A stretch of DNA of 64,000 bases from Shewanella sp. Choline-02u-19. GTDB lineage: Bacteria > Pseudomonadota > Gammaproteobacteria > Enterobacterales > Shewanellaceae. The notes beneath the pieces are model-generated. The model ran no database searches and was not told the origin of the DNA. It saw only the letters and a list, made by a program, of their open reading frames with translations. Both the position numbers and the translations under genes were made by a program. Positions within the stretch are counted from its first letter, which is position 1. Each line of letters starts with the position of its first letter. This document shows, in pieces, positions 25,814 to 35,567 of this stretch. The stretch lies in NCBI RefSeq assembly GCF_002836205.1, contig NZ_PJBE01000012.1:930001-994000 (forward strand), given 5' to 3'.

Positions 25814-27295
25814 TTATGGCGATCTTTTAGCTGTTGTGAGTGCATTGGCGCTTGATGCGTGTGTTGGGCTATTAGATTTAGCAGTGATTAAATGCCTGAT
25901 GTTTTCATGATTAAGCGCGAGGTCGTTTAAGTCAATTGTAGGGCGTATGCCGATACCTGATACTAGCTTTCCTTGAGGGCTATAGACTAAGGCTGCACTA
26001 AAGCTCACCTTTATGCCACTTTGTGTGAGTGAGGCATAGTGGCGTGGGCTTAGACTGCCTCTGGTTCTTTCCCCTATAAGTTGTACGTTTGGCCATGCTG
26101 ATGCCATCAATGCCAGCCATTCACACTCCTGTTGGCAGCTTGAATCGACTATTAAAACTAATTTTCGTTGCTTAGATTGATTTTCCTCTCTGTTGTTTAC
26201 TAAGCGACGGACTAGCCATTGGCTAAAGCTTATAGAGTCCTGAATATGGTTATCGAACCCCAATGCTTCTAAGTTAACTTGCTCAAAAAAATGTAGTTCT
26301 TTAATTGGAACTATGTTTTTAGTCGAAAATAACTTTGTTGATGAATGAGGATAACGTTTGTATTTCATTAATCCGATAGCGCTACTATATGCCACACTCT
26401 GAGGCGCAAATTGGCGTTGTAGCCATTGAGTTAAAGCGGTATCCGGTACGTTTAGGTGTCTGATATCGAGTATAAGATCTTGTTCAGGTTTGCTTAATGC
26501 AAGTTGCTCTAAAATATGGGGTGATAATTTAATATTTTCAGGGTAACGAATCACATGCTGTGAGCTAGATGAAGCGGCCATGGCCGCTGCTGTCGGCTGC
26601 TGAATATTCTCTTGCTGTTGATTTCTGCTGACTAAAGCAACCTCTCGCTGAGTGTTATCACCCTCTGTATTGGTGAATGTCAAAACGATGCTGTTAGAGG
26701 TTGTTAAGCCTATATCTAACCGAAGCTGATTAATGCCGTGTAACCAATGACTCTGCTCCTTGATTGATAACTTGATAGAGTCGGGAATGTACCGCTGCGC
26801 AGCTTTCTGCCAGCGTTGCATGGGGAGGCCGTCCATGTGGGTTAAGAAGGGAAACTCTTCATTGAACAGACTATTTTCTGCGGTATACACTAACCAATGT
26901 TGACCATCGTAATAGAGCTGGCCTGGAAGCTGTTTTATATCGGTAAGTTGCTTCGCTCGATTGGGCAGACTTATAGAGGTCGCTGGATCATTGAGATAAG
27001 AGATCCAACGCTGCAATTTAACTTGAAAATTAACCGCATTACTCGGCTGTAAGTTAGCGCTTAACAGTCGTTGTGCTTGTTGATTAAAAATGTATTTTTG
27101 GGCGGGATCGAATGCTGCGAAAGATGACTTTTGATTAATTACGGCTAAAAGTTGGTTAATATCTTGTCGCTGCTGTGCTGGGCTCAGTGTATACGAGGCA
27201 GTATGTGGGAAAAAAGACAGTCGAATGAGTTGAGCTGCACTTATGCCCATCATAAGTACAAATAATACGACTATGCTTTTAAAACTGACTGTCAT
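25814..27295 (-). CDS. S41-peptidase-like protein lacking the catalytic dyad
   Basis: 493 residues with an N-terminal signal or anchor helix (about 6-27), an alpha-helical N-terminal domain, then an S41/CtpA-type core in the last 200 residues. LVLIVDSS, VQLIGERTRG and the GKLVSGIGIRPTIDL strand all align with S41 proteases. The nucleophile motif SASE reads QECE (389-392), so the Ser position is Gln389. The general-base Lys of the TxGK motif is Ser414. I infer a periplasmic, non-proteolytic S41 homologue. A Cys pair (387, 391) sits at the same site. Monocistronic. Confidence 0.6.
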   Translation of the reverse strand: MTVSFKSIVVLFVLMMGISAAQLIRLSFFPHTASYTLSPAQQRQDINQLLAVINQKSSFAAFDPAQKYIFNQQAQRLLSANLQPSNAVNFQVKLQRWISYLNDPATSISLPNRAKQLTDIKQLPGQLYYDGQHWLVYTAENSLFNEEFPFLTHMDGLPMQRWQKAAQRYIPDSIKLSIKEQSHWLHGINQLRLDIGLTTSNSIVLTFTNTEGDNTQREVALVSRNQQQENIQQPTAAAMAASSSSQHVIRYPENIKLSPHILEQLALSKPEQDLILDIRHLNVPDTALTQWLQRQFAPQSVAYSSAIGLMKYKRYPHSSTKLFSTKNIVPIKELHFFEQVNLEALGFDNHIQDSISFSQWLVRRLVNNREENQSKQRKLVLIVDSSCQQECEWLALMASAWPNVQLIGERTRGSLSPRHYASLTQSGIKVSFSAALVYSPQGKLVSGIGIRPTIDLNDLALNHENIRHLITAKSNSPTHASSANALTTAKRSP

Positions 27296-27375
27296 ATCGA
27301 TTCTCGGATATGGCCAGCTTAGCCTTTTCTAGGCTAGGCTGGCATAGCCTCTAACTAATTGACTAAAAAGCATAG

Positions 27376-28323
27376 TTATAAAATATCGTTGATAGAGATC
27401 CCGATACCTATGCGTTGGTTATGTGAATTATAGTCGATAAGACTTTCACCGTAGCCATTAAAGTATTGAGTATAGAGTCTCAGATTGCCCATGATGGGGT
27501 AACTCCAGGTAAATTCTACTGCGCCATAATTAGGCTTTTGAATGTAGTTACGCACCATTAAGCTAAATCTATGCTCATCGAGTCCGTACACCCCTGTAAA
27601 CTCAAGGTTACCCATATAGTCCATTATATCTGGGTTATCATCGCCACTCGGAGAGGTTGGGGTTTCTTTTTCATCTTCAGGTATACGCCACCACGCTTTA
27701 GCTTCAAGCGCAAATGGCCCTGAATCGAATATCATCATGCCGTATAAGCGATTCCAGCTCCTGGATAATGATCCTGCTTGCCCATTTGATTGGTGTACGG
27801 CGCCGACCCCCCAAAAAGAGTTCTGTAAAGGCCCCACTTGCCAATCATTAGTGAAGATCATGAATATTTCAGGCTCATGATTGGTTTCTCTAAACGGCGA
27901 AGATATTTCTTTGTTATACACCTGCCAGTACGACTGGTTGGTGTATGCTGCAAACAGGTGGCCATTATCGCCAAATACATTGTGCCAGAGCGGAAATTTA
28001 AAACTTATTTGAAACTTGGCTTCTACATTATCCATCGTAAACGGGGTGTCTTTAACTTCTTCAGCAAAAGGTTCCATATTAGGAGAGGAGTTGTAAGTCA
28101 CCGGAAGAATGTAGTTAACCTTGTGTGGTGTAATGACATAAGGCAAGTCGGCAGTTGCAATTTCTTTAGAGACTCGCGCTGCCACCAATGATGTTTGTTT
28201 TTTGACTTCAATATCTTCTGTTTTGCTAGCGACCTCTGTTGGCTCTGCTTTCGTCGTTGCTGCAAACGACGCAAAAGAGCAGCCCAAACCCATAGACAAT
28301 AATAGCGTGCCTAGCTTATTCAT
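27376..28323 (-). CDS. pldA: Outer-membrane phospholipase A (OMPLA)
   Basis: Calcium-dependent phospholipase A1/A2 that removes mislocalised phospholipids from the outer leaflet. From ATG 28323 it has 315 residues with a clear signal peptide (MNKLGTLLLSMGLG..SFA). The active-site segment HQSNGQAGSLSRSWNRLYG (about 183-201) contains the catalytic His-x-Ser pair and the downstream Asn. A 12-strand barrel follows, ending in GIGISINDIL. An N-terminal extension of about 80 residues precedes the barrel. An upstream in-frame start at 28371 would put residues before the signal peptide and is rejected. Confidence 0.93.
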   Translation of the reverse strand: MNKLGTLLLSMGLGCSFASFAATTKAEPTEVASKTEDIEVKKQTSLVAARVSKEIATADLPYVITPHKVNYILPVTYNSSPNMEPFAEEVKDTPFTMDNVEAKFQISFKFPLWHNVFGDNGHLFAAYTNQSYWQVYNKEISSPFRETNHEPEIFMIFTNDWQVGPLQNSFWGVGAVHQSNGQAGSLSRSWNRLYGMMIFDSGPFALEAKAWWRIPEDEKETPTSPSGDDNPDIMDYMGNLEFTGVYGLDEHRFSLMVRNYIQKPNYGAVEFTWSYPIMGNLRLYTQYFNGYGESLIDYNSHNQRIGIGISINDIL

Positions 28324-28727
28324 AATATTCCCAAAAGTTGTTAAAACTGCGCTTCTTTTTGTTTGTCGCAATTCTACCTAGCTATCTCTGTGTTTAACAG
28401 TGCTATAGCAAGCTGGCAACTTAACACTCGGTAAATAGGTGAAGTGACTACCACTGTGATATCAACGCGGGTTTTGAAACCCGCCTCTAGATCTAAATGC
28501 GATAACTTAGTGCCAAATTGTAAAGTGTGTATTTTCTGCTTTGTATAGGCTTTATCAAGGGTTTAGGTTTAAGCTTCTGATTAATATACGTTTAATGCTT
28601 TATTTTAATGTATTGGTGAATACAATTAATTTCTTAATAACTAAAAGTTATAAGTGATCTGAATTTTCTATTTATTATGGAATAAGAGGGCGGCTATATT
28701 CAGGTCATCAAATTAGAGTGAGGTAGC
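28324..28727. other. Divergent intergenic region between pldA and cobA
   Basis: 404 bases, very AT-rich from about 28500 to 28680, holding the divergent promoters for pldA and the cobA-cys operon. No repeat, RNA gene or clear ORF was recognised. A CysB-activated promoter for the sulfur operon is expected from other bacteria, but no site can be assigned by eye. Confidence 0.45.
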
Positions 28728-29546
28728 GTGATGGAGATTGTATCTTTACCGGGTCAAGCCGCAGGAGGAAAGGTGTGGCTAGTGGGTGCCGGCCCTGGTG
28801 ATGTGGATCTGCTAACGGTTAAAGCATACCGTGTATTGCAATCAGCGGATGTGGTGCTGTACGACGCTTTAGTGAGTCAGGACATCATGGCCCTCATTCC
28901 AAGTAAAGCTGAAAAAATCGCGGTGGGTAAGCGTGCGGGTAAGCATAGCGCGGCGCAAAGCGAAATTAATCAATTACTGGTCACCAAGGCGTTTACTCGT
29001 AAAAATGTGGTCCGTCTTAAAGGTGGCGATCCTTTTATTTTTGGGCGGGGCGGTGAAGAGTTACAAACGATTGTTGAGTCTGGCCTCGAGTTTGAAGTCG
29101 TACCAGGGATCACCGCAGCAAGCGGCACCGCAGCATATGCAGGCATCCCGTTGACTCATCGAGATTACGCCCAGGGTGTGAGCTTTATTACCGGTCATTG
29201 CCAATTAGCGAGTCGGCCGATGGACTGGCAAGGATACGCCAACCCGAATAATACCTTAGTCGTGTATATGGGGATCCTTAACGCCAACATTATTAAAGCG
29301 GGTTTACTTGATGCCGGACGTTCACCTAATACCCCTGTTGCTATTGTTTCCAAAGCGACCACTCAGGAACAGCGAACATTCATTGGCACATTAGAGAATA
29401 TTGAGCAATTAGCGGCAGATCCAGAATTAGTGATGCCCGCATTGATGGTGATAGGTGAGGTGGTTGAACTCGCTGATAGCCTGAATTGGTTTAAGCCTCA
29501 AGGTGTGCAGAGTCGCGAAGCAAGCTTAACAACACAAATTAAATAG
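28728..29546 (+). CDS. cobA: Uroporphyrinogen-III C-methyltransferase
   Basis: SAM-dependent bis-methylation of uroporphyrinogen III to precorrin-2, the first step to sirohaem (needed by sulfite reductase). 272 residues. Motifs are VGAGPGDVDLLT (about 17-28), VLYDALVS, RLKGGDPFIFGRGGEE (about 96-111) and PGITAASG (about 125). It leads a plus-strand operon with cysD, cysN, an SLC13 permease and cysC, so its role is to supply sirohaem for sulfate assimilation. It is the single-domain form, not the CysG fusion. Confidence 0.95.
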   Translation: MMEIVSLPGQAAGGKVWLVGAGPGDVDLLTVKAYRVLQSADVVLYDALVSQDIMALIPSKAEKIAVGKRAGKHSAAQSEINQLLVTKAFTRKNVVRLKGGDPFIFGRGGEELQTIVESGLEFEVVPGITAASGTAAYAGIPLTHRDYAQGVSFITGHCQLASRPMDWQGYANPNNTLVVYMGILNANIIKAGLLDAGRSPNTPVAIVSKATTQEQRTFIGTLENIEQLAADPELVMPALMVIGEVVELADSLNWFKPQGVQSREASLTTQIK

Positions 29547-29587
29547 ATGTGCTTAGCACAATCGATTCAAGAAGACGGAGAATTAGC

Positions 29588-30496
29588 ATGGCCGCCAAAG
29601 AGTTAAGCCATTTACAACAATTAGAAGCTGAGAGCATTCAGATTATTCGCGAAGTTGCGGCAGAGTTTGATAACCCAGTAATGATGTATTCCATCGGTAA
29701 AGACTCCTCTGTGATGCTGCATTTAGCACGCAAGGCTTTCTATCCGGGGAAGATCCCTTTTCCTTTACTGCATGTGGATACCGATTGGAAGTTCAAAGAG
29801 ATGATCGCATTTCGTGATGCTCAGGCCAAGGAGTTTGGCTTTGAATTGCTGGTGCATAAAAATCCTGACGGTATCGCGATGGGGGTGGGTCCGTTTACGC
29901 ATGGCAGTGCTAAGCATACCGACATCATGAAAACCCAAGGGCTTAAGCAAGCGTTGAACAAGTATGGTTTTGATGCCGCCTTTGGTGGTGCACGCCGCGA
30001 TGAAGAGAAGTCTCGTGCTAAAGAACGAGTCTACTCATTCCGCGATAAGCACCACACATGGGATCCTAAAAACCAGCGTCCAGAGCTGTGGCGCACCTAT
30101 AACGGTGCCGTCAATAAAGGTGAAAGCATCCGAGTATTCCCGCTTTCAAACTGGACGGAACTAGATATTTGGCAATATATCTACCAAGAAAACATAAAAT
30201 TGGTACCACTTTATTTTGCCCAAAAGCGTCCTGTCGTTGAGCGTGATGGCATGATGATTATGGTTGATGATGACAGACTGCCTTTAGAAGAGGGTGAAAC
30301 GGTTAAAAATGAATTAGTGCGATTTAGAACCCTAGGTTGCTACCCATTAACGGGAGCGATGCATTCAGAAGCTGACACGCTTGAGAAGATCATCGAAGAG
30401 ATGCTGCTAACACGTTCTAGTGAGCGTGAGGGCCGACTTATCGATTCAGATCAAAGTGCATCGATGGAACTTAAAAAGCGCCAAGGCTACTTCTAG
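29588..30496 (+). CDS. cysD: Sulfate adenylyltransferase subunit 2
   Basis: Catalytic ATP sulfurylase subunit that adenylates sulfate to APS. From ATG 29588 it has 302 residues, the E. coli length. The PP-loop SIGKDSSVMLHLA (about 36-48) and FGGARRDEEKSRAKER (about 134-149) are present. Starting at 29549 would add 13 unconserved residues. ACGGAGAATTAGC upstream supplies the ribosome site. Works as a heterodimer with CysN, encoded 44 bases downstream. Confidence 0.97.
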   Translation: MAAKELSHLQQLEAESIQIIREVAAEFDNPVMMYSIGKDSSVMLHLARKAFYPGKIPFPLLHVDTDWKFKEMIAFRDAQAKEFGFELLVHKNPDGIAMGVGPFTHGSAKHTDIMKTQGLKQALNKYGFDAAFGGARRDEEKSRAKERVYSFRDKHHTWDPKNQRPELWRTYNGAVNKGESIRVFPLSNWTELDIWQYIYQENIKLVPLYFAQKRPVVERDGMMIMVDDDRLPLEEGETVKNELVRFRTLGCYPLTGAMHSEADTLEKIIEEMLLTRSSEREGRLIDSDQSASMELKKRQGYF

Positions 30497-30540
30497 GCGC
30501 GGTAAGTGCTAAGCATTGTCAGATTTCAAAGGAATTAATC

Positions 30541-31980
30541 ATGAACCAAGCAGTCAATAACAACACCCGCTTAGCCGCTGAGCTAGAAGATTTAGGGGTG
30601 AAGGAATATTTAGCGCAGCAGCAACATAAAGGCATGTTGCGCTTTCTAACGTGCGGCAGTGTCGATGATGGTAAAAGTACCCTGATAGGACGTTTACTGC
30701 ATGACAGTGCCCAAATATATGAAGATCAACTCGCAACTTTAAAGAGTGATAGTGCCAAAATGGGCACCACCGGTGATGAGATTGACCTGGCATTACTCGT
30801 TGATGGCTTGCAAGCTGAGCGTGAGCAAGGCATTACCATTGATGTTGCTTACCGCTATTTTTCAACCGACAAACGTAAGTTTATTATTGCCGATACACCG
30901 GGCCATGAGCAGTACACCCGTAATATGGCCACGGGTGCCTCTACTTGTGACTTAGCCGTCATTTTGGTTGATGCGCGTTATGGGGTGCAAACACAGACTC
31001 GCCGTCACGCTTTTATTGCCTCGCAGCTGGGTCTACGTCACTTTGTGGTAGCCATCAATAAAATGGACTTGCTCGGCTTTGACGAAAAAGTCTTTAATGA
31101 CATCAAAGCTGACTTTGCCGAGTTTGCTGCGCAGTTAGGTGACATCGATATTCGTTATGTACCACTATCGGCTTTAAAAGGCGATAACGTGGTCGATCGC
31201 AGTACACAAACGCCTTGGTATAAAGATGGCACGCTACTGGAGCTATTGGAAACCATAGACACCCGCCGTGAATTAAACAGCTTACCGGTACGTTTTCCAG
31301 TGCAATATGTATTGCGCCCCGATCTCGATTTTAGAGGCTTCTCTGGCACGGTATCATCAGGTGTTATTAAAGTGGGCGACGAGCTGGTGGCCCTACCATC
31401 AGGTAAGCGCAGTAAAGTTGAACGTATCGTTACATTCGATGGTGATTTGAGTGAAGCGATCGCGGGTCAAGCGGTGACGCTAACGCTAGAAGATGAAATT
31501 GATATTTCTCGTGGTGACCTATTATCGCAAGTCGATAACGCCCCAACATTGGCAAACCAGATCAGTGCTGATATTGCTTGGATGGATGAAAAGCAGCTAC
31601 AAATTGGCCAGCTTTATGATCTAAAGGTGGCGGGCAAGAAGCTACAAGCGACTATCACAAATATCGAATACCTAGTCGATATCAATACGCTAGAGCGTAA
31701 AGACAGCGACATTATCGGTTTAAACGATATGGCTCGCGTCACGCTAGAGCTAAATGAAGCGATTGCTATCGACCCGTATACGCTGATCCGTGACACAGGC
31801 GGCATGATCTTAATCGATCGATTATCCAATGCGACAGTGGCCGCAGTGATGGCTGTTTCAACCGCTAAGACGAGTAAATCAGCGAGCCCGTTTACTGATT
31901 TCGAACTTGAGTTAAATGCATTGATCCGCAAGCAGTATCCTCATTGGCAAGCGCTTGATATTAGTAAGCTAGAGGGGTAG
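30541..31980 (+). CDS. cysN: Sulfate adenylyltransferase subunit 1 (GTPase)
   Basis: GTPase that drives sulfate adenylation by CysD. 479 residues, EF-Tu-like. G1 GSVDDGKSTLIG (about 38-49), G3 ADTPGHEQY (about 117-125) and G4 NKMDL (about 172) are intact. It is the unfused form; the APS kinase is encoded separately by cysC further down the operon. The last base of its stop codon is the first base of the GTG start of the SLC13 gene. Confidence 0.97.
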   Translation: MNQAVNNNTRLAAELEDLGVKEYLAQQQHKGMLRFLTCGSVDDGKSTLIGRLLHDSAQIYEDQLATLKSDSAKMGTTGDEIDLALLVDGLQAEREQGITIDVAYRYFSTDKRKFIIADTPGHEQYTRNMATGASTCDLAVILVDARYGVQTQTRRHAFIASQLGLRHFVVAINKMDLLGFDEKVFNDIKADFAEFAAQLGDIDIRYVPLSALKGDNVVDRSTQTPWYKDGTLLELLETIDTRRELNSLPVRFPVQYVLRPDLDFRGFSGTVSSGVIKVGDELVALPSGKRSKVERIVTFDGDLSEAIAGQAVTLTLEDEIDISRGDLLSQVDNAPTLANQISADIAWMDEKQLQIGQLYDLKVAGKKLQATITNIEYLVDINTLERKDSDIIGLNDMARVTLELNEAIAIDPYTLIRDTGGMILIDRLSNATVAAVMAVSTAKTSKSASPFTDFELELNALIRKQYPHWQALDISKLEG

Positions 31981-33707
31981 TGGTGTCTGAATTGTGGGTG
32001 TTGTCGAGCATATTATTTGCCTTAGTTGTTGCTTTGATGGCAGGACTTTGGACACCCGCAGCGCTGTTTTTTACGGCAGCATTAACGACCTATCTTTTAG
32101 GCATGGTGGAGTTAGAGACGGCATTGGCGAGTTTTACCAATGCCAGCTTAGTGACTCTAGTACTGATTATTTTAGCGACTGCCGCGCTAGAGAAAACTTC
32201 TTTGCTTGGTAAGCTGAGTCAAGTTGTAGGTGAAGGTTCTTTGGCATCGACGATCGCTAAGCTGGGCTTCTCGACCGCACTGTTGTCATCGTTTACCAAT
32301 AATACTGCGGTGGTGTCGTCCTTGATTGGTGTGGTGAGACGAAATCAGTCTCATGCGCCGGCTAAGCTTTTACTGCCACTGTCTTATGCGGCTATTCTGG
32401 GTGGAACTCTCACCTTAATAGGTACATCAACCAACCTTATCGTGAACTCCTTTGTTGAGAACGCAGGCCTAGAGCCGTTAGGCTTTTTTGAGTTCTCTAT
32501 CATTGGTGTGGTTATTGTGACCCTAGGTGTGGGTCTGTTGGTGTTACTCGCTGATTTTTTACCCGACAGACGTGAAGACGGAACGGAAGAAAGCTTGCCT
32601 TACATGCTCGAAGCCAGAGTGGCGAAACAGTCGCAGTTGATTGGTAAAAGCGTGTTAGATAATCGCTTAAGAGCACTGAAAAAACTCTATCTAGTCGAGC
32701 TTGAGCGCAGTGGCATTCGAATTTGTCCCGTACCACCGCACCTTGTCTTGCAAAGTGAAGATGTGTTGCGCTTTGGCGGTGCGGTCGAATCGGTGGAGCT
32801 GTTACATCAATTTGATGGGCTTGAATGGTTTGGTAAGCAACAAGCCAAAGGGCAAAACTTGATAGAGGCGGTTCTGGCACCCACATCGCAACTGGTGGGT
32901 ACCTCATTAAAAGCGTCTAAGTTTAGAGAGCGATTTGACGGTGCAGTACTGGCTATTCGACGCGGGCACCATCCGTTAAAAGGTGGCCTCGGTGATATTG
33001 AGTTACAAGCGGGTGATGTATTACTGATTACTCCAGGGGATAGCTTTAGCCATAACGCAAAATTGGCATCAGATTTCGCCGCAGTGAGTGGGCTCGATCT
33101 CAGTGTACGTTTAGATAAAAGACGCAGCCAGTGGGTATTGGGCGGCTTTGCATTGACCATTTTTGCCAGCGTTGTTGGCGCATTGCCTTTGGTCAAAGGC
33201 TTAATTTTACTCTTGATTAGTTTCGTTGCCATCGGCGCTGTGAGTTTAACAGAGCTTAGGCGACGCTTTCCGATTGAGCTGGTGGTGATTGTGGGTAGCG
33301 CGTTGAGTTTAGCTAATTTGATGCTGTCGACGGGTCTTGCAAATGATATCGCTAATTTTATCTTGAGATCGTTAAATGGTTTTGGGGTATTCGCAGCTTT
33401 TGTTTGCGTGTATTTGTTAACGTTATTACTGACGGAGTTAATCACCAATAATGCCGCTGCGGCGCTGGCTTTTCCTGTCGCGTACGCTATTGCAATGAGC
33501 TATGGCGTCGATACCCGACCGTTTATTCTTGCGGTGGTATTTGGTGCTAGTGCCAGTTTCATTTCGCCCTATGGTTACCAGACAAATTTGATGGTTCATA
33601 GTGCGGGAAATTACCGTTTTACTGATTTTTTAAGAGTGGGATTGCCTTTGTCGGTGTTGTACTCGTCGATTGTCATTATATTAGTGCCGTTGCTCTTCCC
33701 GTTTTAA
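31980..33707 (+). CDS. SLC13-family permease with TrkA-C domains, probable sulfate transporter
   Basis: 575 residues: about five membrane helices (1-190), two cytosolic RCK/TrkA-C modules (about 205-365, with SQLIGKSVLDN and SQLVGTSLKASKF), then about six more helices. The NNTAVVSSLIG and GTSTNLIVNS segments are the conserved anion-transporter motifs; a second copy is NNAAAALAFP and PYGYQTNLMV. Sitting inside the cys operon and overlapping cysN, it most likely imports sulfate. GTG at 31980 or 31983 is the start. Relatives such as SLT and CysP-like SLC13 proteins support this, but specificity is inference. Confidence 0.88.
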   Translation: MVSELWVLSSILFALVVALMAGLWTPAALFFTAALTTYLLGMVELETALASFTNASLVTLVLIILATAALEKTSLLGKLSQVVGEGSLASTIAKLGFSTALLSSFTNNTAVVSSLIGVVRRNQSHAPAKLLLPLSYAAILGGTLTLIGTSTNLIVNSFVENAGLEPLGFFEFSIIGVVIVTLGVGLLVLLADFLPDRREDGTEESLPYMLEARVAKQSQLIGKSVLDNRLRALKKLYLVELERSGIRICPVPPHLVLQSEDVLRFGGAVESVELLHQFDGLEWFGKQQAKGQNLIEAVLAPTSQLVGTSLKASKFRERFDGAVLAIRRGHHPLKGGLGDIELQAGDVLLITPGDSFSHNAKLASDFAAVSGLDLSVRLDKRRSQWVLGGFALTIFASVVGALPLVKGLILLLISFVAIGAVSLTELRRRFPIELVVIVGSALSLANLMLSTGLANDIANFILRSLNGFGVFAAFVCVYLLTLLLTELITNNAAAALAFPVAYAIAMSYGVDTRPFILAVVFGASASFISPYGYQTNLMVHSAGNYRFTDFLRVGLPLSVLYSSIVIILVPLLFPF

Positions 33708-33788
33708 GGTGGCAATACTATCTCGACCGTTGGAATTGAGTGAGTTTGGCGCATTTTTATTTATTAGATTATTGTTTTTGGAGTGGTT

Positions 33789-34406
33789 ATGTCTGACATC
33801 GTTTGGCACCAACATAGTATTGACCAAGAGTCTCGTGCAAAGCAGAAAGGACAAAGTCCGGTATTACTTTGGTTTACGGGCCTATCAGGCTCCGGTAAAT
33901 CAACCTTAGCGGGCGCATTAGAGCGTGCGCTGTTTGATGCCGGCTTTCACACCTATTTGCTTGACGGCGATAATGTGCGACACGGACTTTGTAACGACTT
34001 AGGGTTTAGCGCCAGTGATCGTGACGAAAACCTGCGCCGTGTGGGCGAAGTTGCCAAGCTGATGGTCGATGCGGGCTTAGTGGTGTTATCTGCCTTTATC
34101 TCTCCAACGAAAGAGGAGAGGGAGCGTGTACGTGCTTTGTTTGAAGAGGGACGTTTTATTGAAGTTCATGTCTCGACCCCGATTGAAGTCTGTGAAGCAC
34201 GTGATCCTAAAGGCTTGTATAAAAAAGCGCGGGCGGGTGAGATAAAAGAGTTCACTGGCATCTCTGCGCCGTACGAAACCCCTACTGCAGCAGAGCTCAC
34301 CATTGATACCAGCAAAGGTGATCTAACGGCGCAAGTCAACGCGCTATTAGATTATCTTACCGCGATTCAAGTGATTGATGGCGCTAAGTTACGCGCGGCG
34401 GTATAA
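33789..34406 (+). CDS. cysC: Adenylylsulfate kinase
   Basis: Phosphorylates APS to PAPS. 205 residues from ATG 33789, with TTGGAGTGGTT as ribosome site; an in-frame GTG at 33783 is less likely. P-loop GLSGSGKSTLAG (about 36-47), DGDNVRHGL (about 65-73) and LGFSASDRDENLRR are family-typical. Last gene of the cobA-cysDN-SLC13-cysC operon, ended by the hairpin at 34474-34504. Confidence 0.97.
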   Translation: MSDIVWHQHSIDQESRAKQKGQSPVLLWFTGLSGSGKSTLAGALERALFDAGFHTYLLDGDNVRHGLCNDLGFSASDRDENLRRVGEVAKLMVDAGLVVLSAFISPTKEERERVRALFEEGRFIEVHVSTPIEVCEARDPKGLYKKARAGEIKEFTGISAPYETPTAAELTIDTSKGDLTAQVNALLDYLTAIQVIDGAKLRAAV

Positions 34407-34473
34407 AGTCATTAGGGCTAAGACCACTCAGTATGGTCCCAAGTTTACTGCTTGTCTGTGAATTGATTTATTC

Positions 34474-34505
34474 AGGCGCTTTATAGGCATAAAGCGTCTT
34501 TTTTG
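34474..34505 (+). terminator. Intrinsic terminator of the sulfate operon
   Basis: AGGCGCTTTAT (34474-34484) pairs with ATAAAGCGTCT (34489-34499), with one G-U pair, around loop AGGC. Six T follow. It lies 67 bases after cysC. Confidence 0.85.
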
Positions 34506-34561
34506 CGGGCGATATACCTCAATACCAATAACATTACTTATCGTTTCATGGCGGTATAAAA

Positions 34562-35461
34562 TCACCAGGATTGATCTTTATGGGCCAATTTTCGCTCCAG
34601 AAAATCGATAAATACCCTGAGCTTTGCAGGCATAAATGCTCGTTGGGGGTACACTGCGTAAACACCGTGTTCCGGCAGATGATATTGTTCTAAAATGGGC
34701 ATCAACTTACCGCTGATGAGTTCCTTTTCAACAATGAAAAGCGGCATCTGGCAGATCCCGACATCATCGAGCATCAGTTGTTTTAGCACTTCGCTGCTAT
34801 TGACCTGAATGTTGCCTTCTGGCTTGATTCGAACAGGGCCTTCAGGACCGTCAAATGTCCATTCTATACCCGCCCTGAAATAAGAGTAGTACAAACAGTT
34901 ATGCTGTTTAAGATCGGCTAACGTGTCAGGCCTACCAAATTTATCAAGATATCCAGGAGAAGCACAGATCACACTGCGGCAGGGCGATAACTTGCGAGCC
35001 ACCAGATTCGAGTCTGCTAAGGCACCAATCCTCACGACCATATCGAGTCCCTCATCAAGGAGATCAACCAGCCTGTCATCCATTGATAAAGTCAGTTTTA
35101 TATCCGGAAAATCAAGCATAAACTCACCGAGTAAAGGGGCGATATGAAGCCGTCCAAATACCATAGGTATACTCACTTTAAGGTGACCTTTAGGGCTGTG
35201 CTGAAGACTGGCAATTGCATCTTCGGCTTCATTCACTAGATATTTAGCTTTGTAGATATAGCTATAATATTGTTCTCCTGCTTCCGTCAGGCTTAGCTTT
35301 CGGGTTGTCCGCTGAATCAGTTTTACGCCAAGATGTGTCTCCAATGCACTAATGCGTTTACTCACCGCTGACTTGTTGATCCCTAGCTTGCGGCTTGCTT
35401 CTGAAAAACTCCCCAGTTCGACGACAGCCGTGAAAACGGGAATGGTTGAAAAAGTATCCAT
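34562..35461 (-). CDS. LysR-family transcriptional regulator
   Basis: 299 residues. The N-terminal winged helix-turn-helix (about 1-60) includes GSFSEASRKLGINKSAVSKRI (key residues 17-37) and is followed by a periplasmic-binding-like effector domain. The subtype resembles the AaeR/DmlR-like group (RTTRKLSLTEAG.QYY). It diverges from two small DMT-transporter genes starting at 35568, 106 bases away, and probably regulates them and itself. The inducer is unknown. Confidence 0.9.
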   Translation of the reverse strand: MDTFSTIPVFTAVVELGSFSEASRKLGINKSAVSKRISALETHLGVKLIQRTTRKLSLTEAGEQYYSYIYKAKYLVNEAEDAIASLQHSPKGHLKVSIPMVFGRLHIAPLLGEFMLDFPDIKLTLSMDDRLVDLLDEGLDMVVRIGALADSNLVARKLSPCRSVICASPGYLDKFGRPDTLADLKQHNCLYYSYFRAGIEWTFDGPEGPVRIKPEGNIQVNSSEVLKQLMLDDVGICQMPLFIVEKELISGKLMPILEQYHLPEHGVYAVYPQRAFMPAKLRVFIDFLERKLAHKDQSW

Positions 35462-35567
35462 GATTTTATTGTTTACCTGAGAGAAACAAAGAGTTCAAAA
35501 TATAGAGGATTATCAACGTAAAGGAAATTCATTATATTGTGCTCCAATAAAAACCATGAGGAAAAGT

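Noticed and set aside
32512..33448. Two long minus-strand frames (131 and 213 codons) under the SLC13 gene
   Set aside because: The plus frame shows transporter motifs and operon coupling; the antisense frames show no domain and lack a ribosome site.
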